Below are positions 11,759 through 25,132 of a stretch of 64,000 bases of DNA, in pieces. The position numbers and the translations under genes were made by a program. The stretch lies in the NCBI GenBank assembly GCA_013398055.1, contig VZRS01006723.1, forward strand, positions 141,581 to 205,580. The letters are read 5' to 3'. The notes beneath the pieces were generated by a model, which saw only the letters and a program-made list of their open reading frames with translations, had not been told where the DNA came from and did not search any database. Source of the DNA: Ifrita kowaldi. Lineage: Eukaryota > Chordata > Aves > Passeriformes > Cinclosomatidae. The stretch's first letter is position 1. Each line of letters begins with the position of its first letter.

Positions 11759-14023
11759 GTTTGTTTATTTACAGTCTTTTCCAGGTGAAAAAGTGAGCAA
11801 AGAGGGCCTCGGGAACAGAGAGGTAGATGGGGTGTTTTCTGTCTGTCAGCGGTGTGAATGCAGGATGATTTGTGTTATGCCAAGCAAATGAACAACAAAG
11901 AATGTGTCTACTGTTTATAGCTTGTATTTTCAGTGGCTTGCAGGATTTGGGAACTTGAGTAGGATTAGGCATGGAACTTTGTTGTTCTGAAATGTCTTAG
12001 TTAATTTAGATCATGGTTTAAAGTGTGATCTAGTGGTGATTCTGAACTCGGCAGCCTCTAGTGGAGGCCAGCTGCTGTAGGATAGCTGTGTAGTTGTGTG
12101 GAAAGACAGCTGTTTTTCTCAGTAACTTCAAGTTTAAAAGCAACCTGCTAGTGCTGAAAGGTCAAACAGCAAATCTCAGATTTAATCTGAATCCTCTGTG
12201 GTTGCAGAGGGAAGGGTTTGTGTACCAATCCATTGACTGGTTAGACACATTGCATCTAAAGTCAAGATCTAGCTGGAGAGTCACTGTCTTCCGTTAATAG
12301 ACTGACACTGTCTCAAAAATGCCTTCAAATATTTTCAACTATCCGGACTAAATTTGCTCTAGCTCGTCCCATAGAACACTGTAGGTATTTTTATCCCAGC
12401 CACAAGGTGAGCATAAGTGTTTGCACAATATGAAGTGTTACTCCATTTTTGTTGCTGATATTCTGTAGTTATGTTCTTCCACTGACACTAGGTGAAAAGT
12501 GACCCCAGTTGGCAGGAATGATGCTTTCCAAAATGTGCATAGTGTTTTCTGGAGACAAAAATCACCCAGAAGACACAAATACCTCCTTTTGTGCTGTTTT
12601 CTATATGAACATTTAAGAGTTAGACAAAAATAGGATTAGGAAGAGTATTTAGTATTTACACAAAAATACAGCTGTCATGGAATTTAGCATGAAGTTCTAT
12701 TGTATATCTTATTTCCAGTTAGTATCCAGAGGAGCTGTAAAAACTGAATCCTTAAAAACTGGGGGTTTTTATCCTTATTGAAGTGTAGTCTGTGTCTGTC
12801 TGACAAATCCTATTGGTGCTTTACGATGGGGAGCAAAAAGGGATATTACATTGTGGTAGGCATTCATTTCACTGGGGTGGATTGTCTCGAAAATGCCTCA
12901 CAAGCGGGTTTTATTCTTTTTCAAATCAATATTCCTGGGTGATTTATTTTAGTCCTCTTTTATTCAGCTATAAGTAAAACGTTGCTTTTGATGTGGTCAT
13001 GGGCTTTTGTGAAAGCTGTGTGGGAAGATTTGCAGAAGGGAGAATCTAATGAACAGCCAGGGGATACATGAGTATGGCATGGTCACAGTAGTCTCTGCCC
13101 TTCGTTTCTGCTAAAGCTCTCGCGTAGTTTTATGATGAGAATATTCTTTTCTGTTCACAGCTCTTGAAACTCAGTGTAACAAGGATCATCATTGCTGTAA
13201 TGCACAATTACCCCCTTTAGTATTGACCATAACGAATGCCTTTTTATCTCTCTCTGTAGGGAGAGATCCCTGTGATTATAAAGTATAAAACAAATGTCCG
13301 CTGACTTTCATTTAAATCTGTTCTCTGTATTGTAAAGCTTAAATATAAGTCGTGATGGCTGTAACAGAATAAAATCACATCTGTGAAATGAAAGAACATC
13401 CATAATGTACGTGCATATTATTCCTATAAATAGCAACATTATTCTGACCTGGTGCTTTGTTCTTTAGATATGTAAAATCATTCATTTGAGTCTTGATACC
13501 GATATTTTTAGTCTGAGATTCTCAGTCATCTATGCAGTATGGCCATGTAGCTGATGAGTATCTGTGGCTCCTTCTGGTCTGCCTTGCCTCTGTCTTTTAC
13601 TGGTTTTGCAAGGGGTGAGTAGCCATTTCAAAAATGTTAATATCAAAATTGAGTCACAGAAAGTTATTTTAAAACCTAGTGGATTTGCATTCCTTTGCAG
13701 CTCCGAGGCCCATGAGATAGATTTTTGCTTGGATTTTCCAGGTTAACTGACAGTTGGGTAGGGCAGGTGTGGGCATCCAGAGCAGCAGTGGGACACAGGT
13801 CCCTTGAAGGAAACAGGGTGAGTTTTTCTGAAATAGCAGAAGATGCCAACCAGGCATCCAATCAAAATATCAGTGTAACTTTTGTTTATCTCTGTCAGGT
13901 TGTGTGTCATAAGGCAGCTTGCCTGTGTGAAAGCCTACAGTCTTGCTTGGAGACTGGCCTTTTTCTTGTGCCATGATGGAAGTTTGGTTTTGACTTTCAA
14001 TAATTAAAAACACTCATAAATGT

Positions 14024-14073
14024 GGTTTTGGGTTTGTTTGTTTGGTTTGGTGTTTTGTTTTGTTTTTTTTTTT
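14024..14073 (+). repeat. T/G-rich simple repeat, (GTTT)n-like
   Basis: Irregular GTTT/GGTTT units are followed by an uninterrupted run of T. This is low-complexity sequence with no coding potential. Confidence 0.85.
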
Positions 14074-14619
14074 ACCTGGGGCTACAACAATAATTATGCA
14101 AAGGAAATATGAAGCAAATTCTTGGTAAAATTCTTTCCTGAGAAGCTGGTCCAAGCTGGCCTAGTGCAGCCTTGAAAACTGGTGTGCTGTGGAGCATGAA
14201 GCACAAGCTTAAGCATCCAAGTGAGGCCAGGCTGGAGGGCTGCTGTCACACCACGCTGTCACCCACCTGCCCTGCAGCTGGTGTAAGCAGGCAGTGTGGA
14301 GTGACAGCTGAGACAGTGAGAGACAGGGATGACTTGGGAGTGCCCATCTGAGGCTGCCCGGGGGATTTCTGCTCTGGCAGAAACCCACTGCTGAAAACAG
14401 CCAGGGTAGTGGTGGTTAGTAGGCTCAAATTAATTATAGAAGGGCTGATGTACTGTAAGCAGTATTTTACTGAATGACAAAACATCTATTGTGTGCCTGT
14501 GCATGTTTTATTTCTGTGTACAGTGTGTCTTCTAAATGAGTTTTTAAAAAGTGGAAATTATTGGTAGTTCAGTTTAATGTGGATTTGCAAGTCAGCCTGG
14601 ATGTATGGATACAAATAAT

Positions 14620-14644
14620 GGGGGGGGGGGGGGGGGGGGGGGGG
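14620..14644 (+). repeat. Poly-G run of 25
   Basis: Twenty-five consecutive G residues lie eight bases before an N gap. A run of this length can form G-quadruplexes. It is also a common place for sequencing and assembly to fail, so its true length is uncertain. Confidence 0.85.
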
Positions 14645-14652
14645 AGCCAAAG

Positions 14653-14665
14653 NNNNNNNNNNNNN
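14653..14665. other. Assembly gap, 13 N
   Basis: Thirteen ambiguous bases follow the poly-G tract. The missing sequence and true gap size cannot be known from the window. Confidence 0.99.
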
Positions 14666-17208
14666 GCAAATGAACATCTGGTGTATAGTATTACATGAGA
14701 ACAAAATATGGATTGCAAAGTTTATTGTTTTCAGACAGGTAATTAACAAATTGAATTAAGTTCTTAACCTCACTGAATCCATGTCATTTGGTTCTCTGGG
14801 GTCTCAAGAATAAACAGTTGCCAACTTCTATGATTTCTATGCTAAATAATTTTACTTTTACTGTTCTACCACCGAAATTCCCAGTCAAGCTGAAACCTCA
14901 AAGTCCTTTGAGTACCATGTGATGGTACAGTCATATGGATTTCATGTGCTGTAGATTTTACTAAAGCAAATAGAAGAACAGGTCTTGTCCTTAAGATTTT
15001 TGGGATCTATATGATCTGTATGGATCATGTTTGATATCTCCATGTGCTAATTTTTTTTTCCCCTAGTGTCTCTTAGTTTAACGCATTTGCAGTAAATAGC
15101 ACTGAAAACACAAAATTACAGTAGCAGGTAACAAGTAGGTAGGCATTATGCTTCCAGAGCAGGTAATAACTCATTGGTTTAATTATGAACCTTTCACAGA
15201 AAAAGTCTTTAAGTGTCAAGACCAACAATTTAGGCATTAGGCATTTTCTTTTATAGAAAATATTAAGAGCCCTTGCTAATTGCAGTTAATGTGAAAATTA
15301 ATGTAGAAGAGTAAAAGCGGTAGCAAGTTGGCTGTATCTCCCCCTCCCCACCCCCCTGCATTTTCTGTCATTCCTTAAAAATCAAACAGCATAAACATTC
15401 AGTGCAGTGGAACCCACAGGTGTAGAGTATTTTTTGTCTTATTACTTTTGTTTTCTAGAGTAACTAATCTTGTGAACCACCAAAATTTTCCATGGACATT
15501 ATACTTTGTTTAGAGCCAGGGTGAATGAATCCACTTTGGAGAATCACCACAATCAGACATACAAATATGTAGGAGCCTTTTTGATCCTTTTTACAGGGAA
15601 GCTCCATGAGACATGGTGCATTGCTGAGGCTGGAGACATGATGAAACACCTTTTAATTTTGGCGAGAGCAGCTCAGTTTTGATTAAGACACCAAACATCA
15701 CAGTGTACTCCAGTCAGCTGTTATTTGTTCATTTGGGAAATCTTACTAGTAGAAGGAATGCAAACCTTGTGAGTCTCTGAAAATTTGTCTTTTTGTGGCA
15801 GAATGAAGGATACTTTTTTCTTTATTAAACAGCATTTTTTAAATGTAAGTTATACTTTTTCCTTTAAAGATTTCTGATTTTTCTTGTTGCAAATTGAGAT
15901 TCCTGGGTATTCCCAAAGAAGTTTTGATTACCACCTGTAGTTTAAGAGACCAAAAAAGCTGAGTAAGAAATCTTGAGGTTTTGCACTTTACGCTTTGATT
16001 ATAGAAACAGAGATCAGTTTAGAAACTCTTCTGCAGAAATCTTATGCAGAAATAACTTAGGGATGACATTTGACTTAAGTTATCTTGGGTATCAGTTTCC
16101 AAAGTTTGAATACCAACATTGAAGTCCCCAAAACTGCTTTGGTGCTCTCCTTGTTACCTGCATACAATAAAAATGCCTAGCTTGGTAATTGAGAAGCTCC
16201 AACAGGCATTTTCTTGTTTTATCTCTTTTTATCATTTTGAGACCTATTCAGTGTATTTTCTTTGCTTGCCATAATACTGACGTGCCACAGGGAAAATTCC
16301 TGAAACTTTTAAAATTAAATTTTAGTGTAATTTTTTTTGTAAATAAGATTCTAAAAATAGGTCTAATCATTACAGGATTTGGTTGTAGGTGGAACCATGT
16401 ATTTTGCTAGAATATGGAGATCTCCTGGTTCTCTGACCCATCTTTACGTTCAGTGTACTGTACAGGCTTGACTTGTTGAAGAATCACTATTCCCTGTCTT
16501 TCCAGTCTATAGGTTAGTCAATTAATTTTGAAAAGCTTGGCTAAAAACACAAAGGAAGAGCTGTGGAGCAGAGATGCCCAATTTGCTTATTCAGAATGGG
16601 AATTAGAGAGGTTTTTTTACTTCTCCATTACATTATTTGCTATTAGGCGAGTGTGTCCCAAAAGGCTAATAGACCCCAAGGAAAAGCAGGATGGTAAGTG
16701 TGGGTTGCATGAGACTTAAACTGTTGTTCTTCAGTTGGAATAAGCAGGTTTATTGCTCTCCCAGAGCATTTAGTATGAGCAAAACATCAAGCCTCGATTT
16801 AAGCAAGGAAACTTCAGTAAGATTTTGATGTGCCAAATGCAGAAATGGCCTCTACCCAATTAACATCTGGAGTTGATGCTTTTCTGTAGAAACTGTAAAG
16901 CAAACAGGCTGTAGGGGCACAGCAGCATCTAACTGCCCTCCTCAACTACTTCTTACCCTTTATGGCTCTAATAAAATGTCACAGGAGAGAATGGAGAGGT
17001 TTGATTAAATACATTAAATGATCTAGGTCCCTAGCAGGCCTGCCAGGCAGTCATAGGTCTAACCCTTTACACCTGAGGCAAGCAGTGCCAGTTTGTCTTG
17101 TTGTGCAAGGCAGAGATGGGATTTCTGGTTGTTCAGGGTGGGCCTCACCATTGTCTTGATGTGACACTCCTGGCTGGTGTGTGGGAGCAATTACAGCAGC
17201 AGTTTGGA

Positions 17209-17333
17209 AACATAAAATGATTTGGATTGGAAGGCACCTTTAAGATCATCTAGTTCCAAACCCCCTGCCACAACCAGGGACACCTTCCAGTAGACCAGGT
17301 TGCTCAAAGCCCCATCAGCCTGACCCTGTGAGC
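17209..17333 (-). mobile_element. Short CR1 LINE 3' fragment
   Basis: The + strand shows ATAAAATGATTTGGATTGG, then the CR1 blocks AAGATCATCTAGTTCCAA and CCAGTAGACCAGGTTGCTCA. This is the reverse complement of the CR1 3' untranslated end. Only about 125 bp remains and there is no coding part. Confidence 0.88.
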
Positions 17334-20300
17334 TTGCATAGTGTGGTTTCTGGTGGGTCAACTAGCACACAGTTGGTCTTCCTTGAGGAAACCAAAATGG
17401 TTTAGATGATTTGTAGGCAAAGGCTTGCTCAGGTTGTCACAGCTGAACATCAGCCAGAAAACACTCACTTTCGAATTCCTATTTGAATCATAATGTGCAG
17501 AGCATGTAGTCTGAGGTAAGTTTTTCTTTTTCCCTTACTGTTTTATTCTGGATCTATGCATAATGTATGAGTGACTGCTGCAAAACAAAAAGGATATTTA
17601 GCAGCTATTAGCGATGTTTCTTTTTTTAATGTCTGTAGATTGATTGAGAGTGGAAGAATGATGGATAGATTTCCCATTAGGGGATCCACATTGCACAGAA
17701 GACCCTCTTAAGAGAAAGCCTTTGTTAGCAGTTTCTTTAAATTCTTGAAGGAAGTGGAACTGTCAGAGAGCTGACATATCTCTTTGATTGTAGCGTAGCT
17801 GGACTGATTTATTTTGGTAGAGCTTTCCTTACTGATCTCAGAATTAATGATGATGTGTTGTACTAAAATATCTGTAACAAATTCATTCTATAAAGCTAAT
17901 CCATAGTCTAGAAACAGCAAACTTTGATTTGTTACGAATCATAAGGCAACCACAGGTAAGTGATATTAAAGTTTTGAATCTGCTTTATGTACACAGTCCA
18001 ATCTCCTCCTCATGACAGCGCATGTATTATTTTTGATGGGAAAACTCATGAATCATCTAGGTTGTACAGAGGTATGAATGTCAGTAGACCTGTGAAATTG
18101 TATTAGAATCCAGCATGAATTCTGGGTGTTGGAATGCAAGTGGCTTTGATTTAGTGGTTTGAATTTATTTTGGAAACACATTACAGTTGCAGTTGAGGCC
18201 ACTTAATGCAGTTTCATTAATGCAGTTCTGTTTTCTCTTGGTGTTTCCACATGGGCAAGCCTCCCATATGTAGCTTAGTATATGTTGATACTGCCTAATG
18301 GCACGGTAAAGAACAGTGTGGAGTGTGTGGAGCAGACTCCAATGTTTACAGGAAATTTTATTTGATGAAATGTGCTAATGATGCCTGCAGAAAATACCCT
18401 GATTAATAGGAAGGGTAAAGAGATCACAAAGCCAGCAAGGAAATACAGTGTTTTTCTTCTACGTTTCTTTTGCTTTGTGAGAGCCTTGTCTTACCTGTCA
18501 CTTCCTTCTTGGCAGGTATGTGCACGTTCTGGTAGCACTTCTGGATATGAGTAGATTAATTTTATGTCACTTCGAACACCACTGTTTGAAGTATTTAAAA
18601 TTAGGCTGGGCAAGATAGAAATGAGTATGCACAGAAAATAACAATACTTGGGGGGAAAAAAACAGATGGTGGAAGATGGGTGACTGTAGATAGAAGTGCC
18701 AGAGTTTTTGTATTTGTTGAAGAGTATGCTGAAGTGCTGGTAGAACTTTGAATGACAACTTATGCTTGACCCTGGTTGGCAGAGAAAATACATTTCCTAC
18801 TGTGGGGCATGTTGCCAGTATTTTTTCTCAGAGAGCAAAACAGCAGTATTTGAAGGAAGACCATGTTCTCTCTGTCAAAGCATTTCTGTGCATTGATATC
18901 TGTGAATTAAGCAGAACTTGAGGAAAGAAAACTTGTAAGCTGTTAGCACAATATCCTGGAGGTTATTGCTCTTCGTTAATTCAGGAGCAAATGTCACTTT
19001 AATATAAAGGTCTTGCGAGTTTTCCTGGTTTCCTAATGGCTTCCATGCTGTGAGATAACATTTTAGTGCAGACTGATGTTCGGGGTCTACCTGCTGCCTT
19101 CACTACTTCTGACCATAATGTATTCCTAATTACCTGTGGAGAGATTGAGTTAGGGAGCTTTTGGGTGGCATCATATTGTTCTGTGTTTCTAGCAATTGCT
19201 TAACCTCAGATTTATCTTTGACTGTGGAGAAATTAAGTACCCCCATCTTAAACTGAATATGCCTATCTCCCTTGGTGTCCAAGAAGAATTGCTTGCCAGC
19301 TGATAGAAGGGTAAACACGTTCTCCACTAGGAATTGTTCATGTCATGCTAATGAGATAATATTTGTAATATCGACAAATAGCAGAACACAATTTTTAATT
19401 TCTTTTTCTTTAACTTATGAGGGAGAAGCACAGGACATTCCCCATCCTTTTACCAGGAGACTGCCTTTTGCATTTATTATGAGGGTTTTGCTTGTCTACA
19501 CTCTGCTCTGTTTCCTCCCTCTTCTTTACTCTGGTCTCCCTTCCACCTCCTATATCCTCCATCTCCTGTTTCTGTGTAACATACCTAGTATTGCCCCACT
19601 GCGCATTCCAGGCTGCTGTGTTGATCTCCCCTGTGTAGGTGTGGCCATTGCATTATGGAATTCTCCCAGGCTAACTGTGGGACCAGTTCCATTTCATAGT
19701 GTCCCAGTCTTTCCTATGCATCCATCTATGGGATTTCATGCGGTACTTACAGAATTTTTTTTCCTGTTCTGAATAGTTTCCAACCCTATGCTAAATATTC
19801 AGGAAGGTGCTACTTGGTGAGAGGAATACTTTTAAGTTCATTTGGGAATGATAGATATTCATGCCAACTGTTCCTGTTCTTGCCCGCTTTTGCGTGAAAG
19901 GTTCAGCAATTTCAGGTGGGAAATAGTTTCATGTAACTCATGATAGCTGGGCAAAATTTAAAGTGGCATTTTTGTGCCACTTAAGGTGTAAGTTTTACAG
20001 GCTTCCAAGTACTAGCAGGTTACTGTAAGTGTCTCCTTAGCATCTTCTGCCATGTTTCAATGCTCCTTTCCTCTGCTGGCCAATGAGGAGTGTGTAAGAC
20101 TTGGAAGGTAAGAAGCTTAAATATGATTCATTCTGTGCCTATCTGGAAGTCATTGTCTCCAGAGTATTTGTGATGGTAGCTGGTGTGACTTGCTGATGTT
20201 GTAAAAGTCAAGGACTGCAGCTGGCAGGCTTTTTTAGCTAGCAGTGAAAAGTTTATGGCGCTGAAATGACATTTTGGCAAAGCACTGCAATGTGTATGTC

Positions 20301-23300
20301 TGCCAGTCTGTTCAGCAAAGCACTGCAGTGGGATGTTTAATAGGCATGAGTAGCAAATTGGGGTCTTGGATTGATGTGATGATGAGGGCTGTATAAACTT
20401 CGAGAACTGAAGTGTGGAGTAAATACCTCCCTGTGGAGATAGAGATTAATCTCTATTTTCAGAATGTCAATCCAATGTCATCTCCCTTCCAAAGAAACCC
20501 TGTAGGTTAAGAGGGAGAGGGAGGATGAAAGAAATAAGGTGGGATGCTTTATTGGGACTACCTAATTACTGGCAGTAATTACTTACTATCAGAAGAGAGG
20601 AAGCTTATATCAGAGTACTTGTGATGATCAGCAAATATGAGTTTCATATGATATACTCCATTTTGGTGGCTATTTTAACCACTGATAGAGCTTCCTAAAG
20701 AATCTGTGGAGTAGTAGATAAAAGCTTGGACATAGCCTGCAGATGTCTGGGACTTTTTCGAAGCTGCTAGGACATAATAGAAGAGATGATTCATCTTTTC
20801 TACAGTAAACTGTCATTAAACTCTCTGGCTCTCACCTGCTTTCAACTGTGTTAATTTTTTGTTAGAGGAAGTTAAGTGGCCTGGATAAGGATGATTGGTA
20901 ATAATTTTTCAGTTTTTAAGTACTTGTCTCAGAGTGTTTCAAAAGCTTCCAGGATATATCTGGACACTGAAATTTGTTACTGGTCAAAGCTACATAGAAT
21001 GTCTCAGAAATGCATCTGAACATTTAGATTGCAAACATCTCTTTTACCAGTGGCTTGTCTAATGCAAAATATTCCCTGTGAGGAAACTGGAGGTGTAAGC
21101 TGCTAAAGTTGTCCTTCAAAAAAACATACTTTTTGCAAGAGTGAAGCAGGCAGAAAGCCTGATTCTGAAATGTATTGGACATATTGATTGCCCTCCAAGC
21201 TTTTGGTGTTAGCTTTCAGAGCTATTTCCTTGCGCTTTATTAGCACATGCCCTGGAGGTTTGCCAGGCTTGGGTCAGAACAGTCAAAATGAAGCTCAAGA
21301 TGAGGATATGCAGCCAGTAAAGAACTACTTTTACCCTGCTTGGTGGGTTAGCTATGAACAGAAAGAGGAGCTGTCTGTAACTGCTGCTCTTTCAGAAGCA
21401 CATTAAACAGGATTTGTGCCCTTAAAGCAGCTTAATCCCTCTGTCCCACCTCTCACTCCGTCCTGTGGGGAAGGGGCATCACCTAGAGCAGCTGATACCC
21501 TGCCAGTATTCTGTCAGCCATGCATGTTTCTTCTCAGGGGCCGTGGGATGAAGCAAAGGCTCTAGGCTTTTTTGGCTGACCTCTGCTTGTAGTTCTTTCT
21601 TCATGTGCTATTATATGTAAGACAGATACGTGGATTTTTTTTTCCCCTTGCTAGTTCCCTGTGATGCTTTTAAGGCCAGAAGGGTTCTTTGTGGTCTAAA
21701 TGGACATGCATTGCCCTGGAGTGGTGTGAAAAGTTCAATTAAGGTGTCAGTCACAAGAAATCTCATCTTATCTGTAGAGACAGTATTTCTAACACAGAAT
21801 GTCCATTCAAGATGATGAAGAAGGGAAGAAGCAGTGGTTGAAACAAGCTATCACATCTAAAGAAAATGACTTTTACAGGTTGTAATGCAAAATATGCTTG
21901 GGGAAGGAAATTACAAGGGCAACTGAGCTGGGTTACAGAGCACTTTAAGACTTGCAGGTTCTCTTGATTTTGTGAGAGCCTTTAGGAAGGAGGCTGGAAG
22001 CTGTAAAACCTGTTAGCATCTCTCGTGTTAAGAACTCACTGTGAGCTTCTGATTGCTTCTAATTTGAAGTGTTTTTAATTATTAAGCTAATGATTTATAG
22101 TAAGTTGATACTTCAAAGGTATTGAAATGGGTGGTTTAATTGTAATCATGTATGCAGTTGCTGGCCAGTTTGGTAGAATTTATGTCCATAATGCAGTTTA
22201 TAGATGATAATGTCTGCATGAAATGCTTATACTTTGCCTAATGAATATACTTATGTCAATTAAAAATAATAACGTCACTCTGGTGGCATCAAACACTTCA
22301 GTTCATTACTTAACTACCAGCATATCTTATGTAAGAACTGCACTCAGAGATGCTTGATTAACCCCTTAGATAATACTTCATATGGTTGATCTGAACAGAT
22401 GATTGTTTTCAGATTCCTGGTAGCATTGGTTTTAATGGCTGGGTCATCTTTAATTTTGTGCATGTGAGAGATCATCTTACAAATCCCTCAAGATATAACT
22501 GACCGAGTTCAGACACACTGTATGTAAATTGTTTTGCAGAGAAAGGTCAGAGATCAAACAGAGCTGGAGGCTGAATTAATTTCCCTCCGTGGAGAAAATT
22601 ATTCTAACAGGTCAAGAGTGAAGTCACTGGCTTCGTACAGATCTTCAGATGGAAGATTTCTTCCCTTCTCCTCATCCCTACTGTGGTCTTAGAAATTTTT
22701 CTGAAGTGCATTTGTTGTATTTGATGGTGCTGAACCAGTGCATTTAGCAGCTAAACTCTCTTCCTTGTCAAGAGCATGGGGAGACAGGCTTTATGAGCAT
22801 ATATTTGCGTAGCAAAAGTTTAAAGGGTGAAGGCAGGAGGGATCAGTGATGGCTGATAGAATGCAGCACAGGGTTGTCAGACCAACAGGTGGAAGGTGGA
22901 AACTTTTACTAGGAGCCTTACATCAGTTGTTAACCTTTTGTTAGCTTGGAATTTATAAAACAGCTTCTTGAAATGAGGATACATTTTTTTTTAAGCACTG
23001 TTATTTCCAATAGATTCCATGTGTTTACTTTTTAGAAAAAACCTAAGTAATAGCTATTCCAGTAGCTTTGAAGGAGGGCATGTGTTCACATACAGCTGAC
23101 CTGATGTCTGAGCCAGAGTAGTGAGCTTGCTTTTTCACAGTCACCAGCATAATGTTTCCTCTGTAGTCTATTTTTGGAAGGGGTGGTGTGCTCGTCATTC
23201 ACAGGAAAGGTAACAGATTTAGCAGTGCTTCTTTCCACCTCCTACACACCATCAATGAGATGGAGTTTTTAAATCTTAGCTGTCTCTGCAGATTTTTCCC

Positions 23301-25033
23301 TGAGCTACATTTCGGATGTACGCTTTATAATGCGGCTGGTTGGACTGCTGTAAATGCCAGCTGTTGTCCAAACTGAGAAACAGGGGAGGCTGGGAGAAGT
23401 AATGAAACCAATTTAAAAAAGCAAAGCTTAGCCCTTGCTTTGGAATCTGTTTGGAGTAATGGAAATGTCTTGATGACAGTTGAGTAGTGGTGGATTTGTT
23501 TTTTCTTCTTTTCCCAGCCTCTGTGTTCCTTAGCTCAGCTGTATGCCTCTAGATTGTGTGTGGTACATTACAGGAAGGGAAGTGACTAAACAGAAGCCTT
23601 TGCAGGCCTCCTGAAGGAGAATCTTTCAGACCTGGGAATTCATCCTGGCATTCAGGCTGTGTGGAGAACTATTGGTTGTACTTGAAATAAAATGGATGAT
23701 TGGTAGCTGGTCAAGGTGCCAAGTTAATGTGTTCTACAGTGACTTAAGGATATTCAGTTACTTGAAGTTTTCCCTGTTCATCTTGGATTTAAAGTTGGCC
23801 TAAGAAAACAGTAACTGATTTGACTGGGAGAGATGGTAAATCCAAACTTTCTCTGCATCCTTTAGTCAGCAAAAGTCTGTCTGTGGAATCAAAGCTGATA
23901 GAGGGGATGAGCTGGGTTCAGGAAGAATGGAAAGACTGGGTAGGAGATGTTCGATGATTGGGGAACGACTGGGAGGAGGAAAGAGTGGCCGTATATGAGA
24001 GAGGGTAGTTCCCCGCTTGCATTCAAGCACCGTGAGGCAACCTCTTAATTCTGTTTCCTTGAGGTATGGGATGCTGGCACAGAGCTCCCTCTCCAGAAAT
24101 CTGTTTCTGCTGCTGGGAACATGGCAGAAGGACTCAGGCTGTGATATGGAATGTGCAGTGGATTCTACTTTTCTCTTATACCCAGCAGCTTTTGCCAGCA
24201 GAATAGTGGCTTGGAAGTCTAACTGCCCTGGAACTTGGATATTTCGGCCTGATGTTTTGCCTTTTTGGTAAACATTGGTAATAAACATAAATCCTATGGG
24301 AAGAAGAAATTGCATTTAAGATTCCTTTTTTATAACTGCTCTGCATCAGTCCTAATGTTGATCCCTTTGATAATTGCCAGGAAACTTATTTGTAGCAGAG
24401 CTTGATGAGTGCTGACTGCTTTTGAATATCTATCCTAGCACCTAACGTTGGGGTGGTGTGGAAAAGCAGGGCTTTTGAGTGATTGTTTTACAGGGACATA
24501 GATTCAGCTAAGATTTCAAATTATCTGAAAGGACTTGTACAGAGTCCATCATGTCCTGTCCTCCTCTTCTGCTTTCATGTTTTACCCTTCAGTGCCTGAG
24601 GTGTATTTTGAGCTCTGTGCAAACCATCACATCCTGCCAAATGTTCGTAGATGATGTGTGCTGACATCTCACTAGCTCACCTAATTAGTACCCCTTGCCC
24701 CAAGGAGAAAGAGACTTAACTGATCAGATTCTGAGGATCCTGAATTTGGATAGGTTTGTATGCACGAAAGAAGGACAAAAGGAGTTTTTAAAGATTATTA
24801 AGAAAAATCTACAGCCATGTGCTTTGTGTTTATTGATTATCCAAGTTTAAAATAAAATCAGAATACATTCTAAATGTTCCAGTGAGTTAAAATCTGTTCT
24901 TACTGGGCCTTTGGTCCATCTGTCCTGCAAACCCTCTTGTGTCCTGTACAGGAGACCTATCCTTTTGGTTTCCGTAGGCTGCACAGTGTTTGACCAGCTA
25001 TTCCATCAGTCCAGTACAACATCACATTGCTCT

Positions 25034-25132
25034 ATCACAGAATCATAGAATGACTTGGGTTGGAAGGGACCTTAAAGATCATCTGCTTCCAACCCCTCTG
25101 CCTTGGGCATTATCCAACCCCTCTGCCATTAT
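25034..25132 (-). mobile_element. Short CR1 LINE 3' fragment
   Basis: The + strand shows CACAGAATCATAGAATGAC, then TTGGAAGGGACCTTAAAGAT and CCAACCCCTCTGCC, the reverse complement of the CR1 3' end. The block TCCAACCCCTCTGCC occurs twice about 30 bp apart, a small internal duplication. About 100 bp remains. Confidence 0.9.

Noticed and set aside
19272..19772. 166-codon open frame, + strand, the longest in the window
   Set aside because: It has no recognisable domain, its composition follows the local C/T-rich DNA, it lies in SNCA intron 4 and it has no splice or promoter context.
23866..24315. 149-codon minus-strand frame overlapping an 84-codon + frame
   Set aside because: Overlapping frames on both strands with no similarity to anything recognised are chance open frames.
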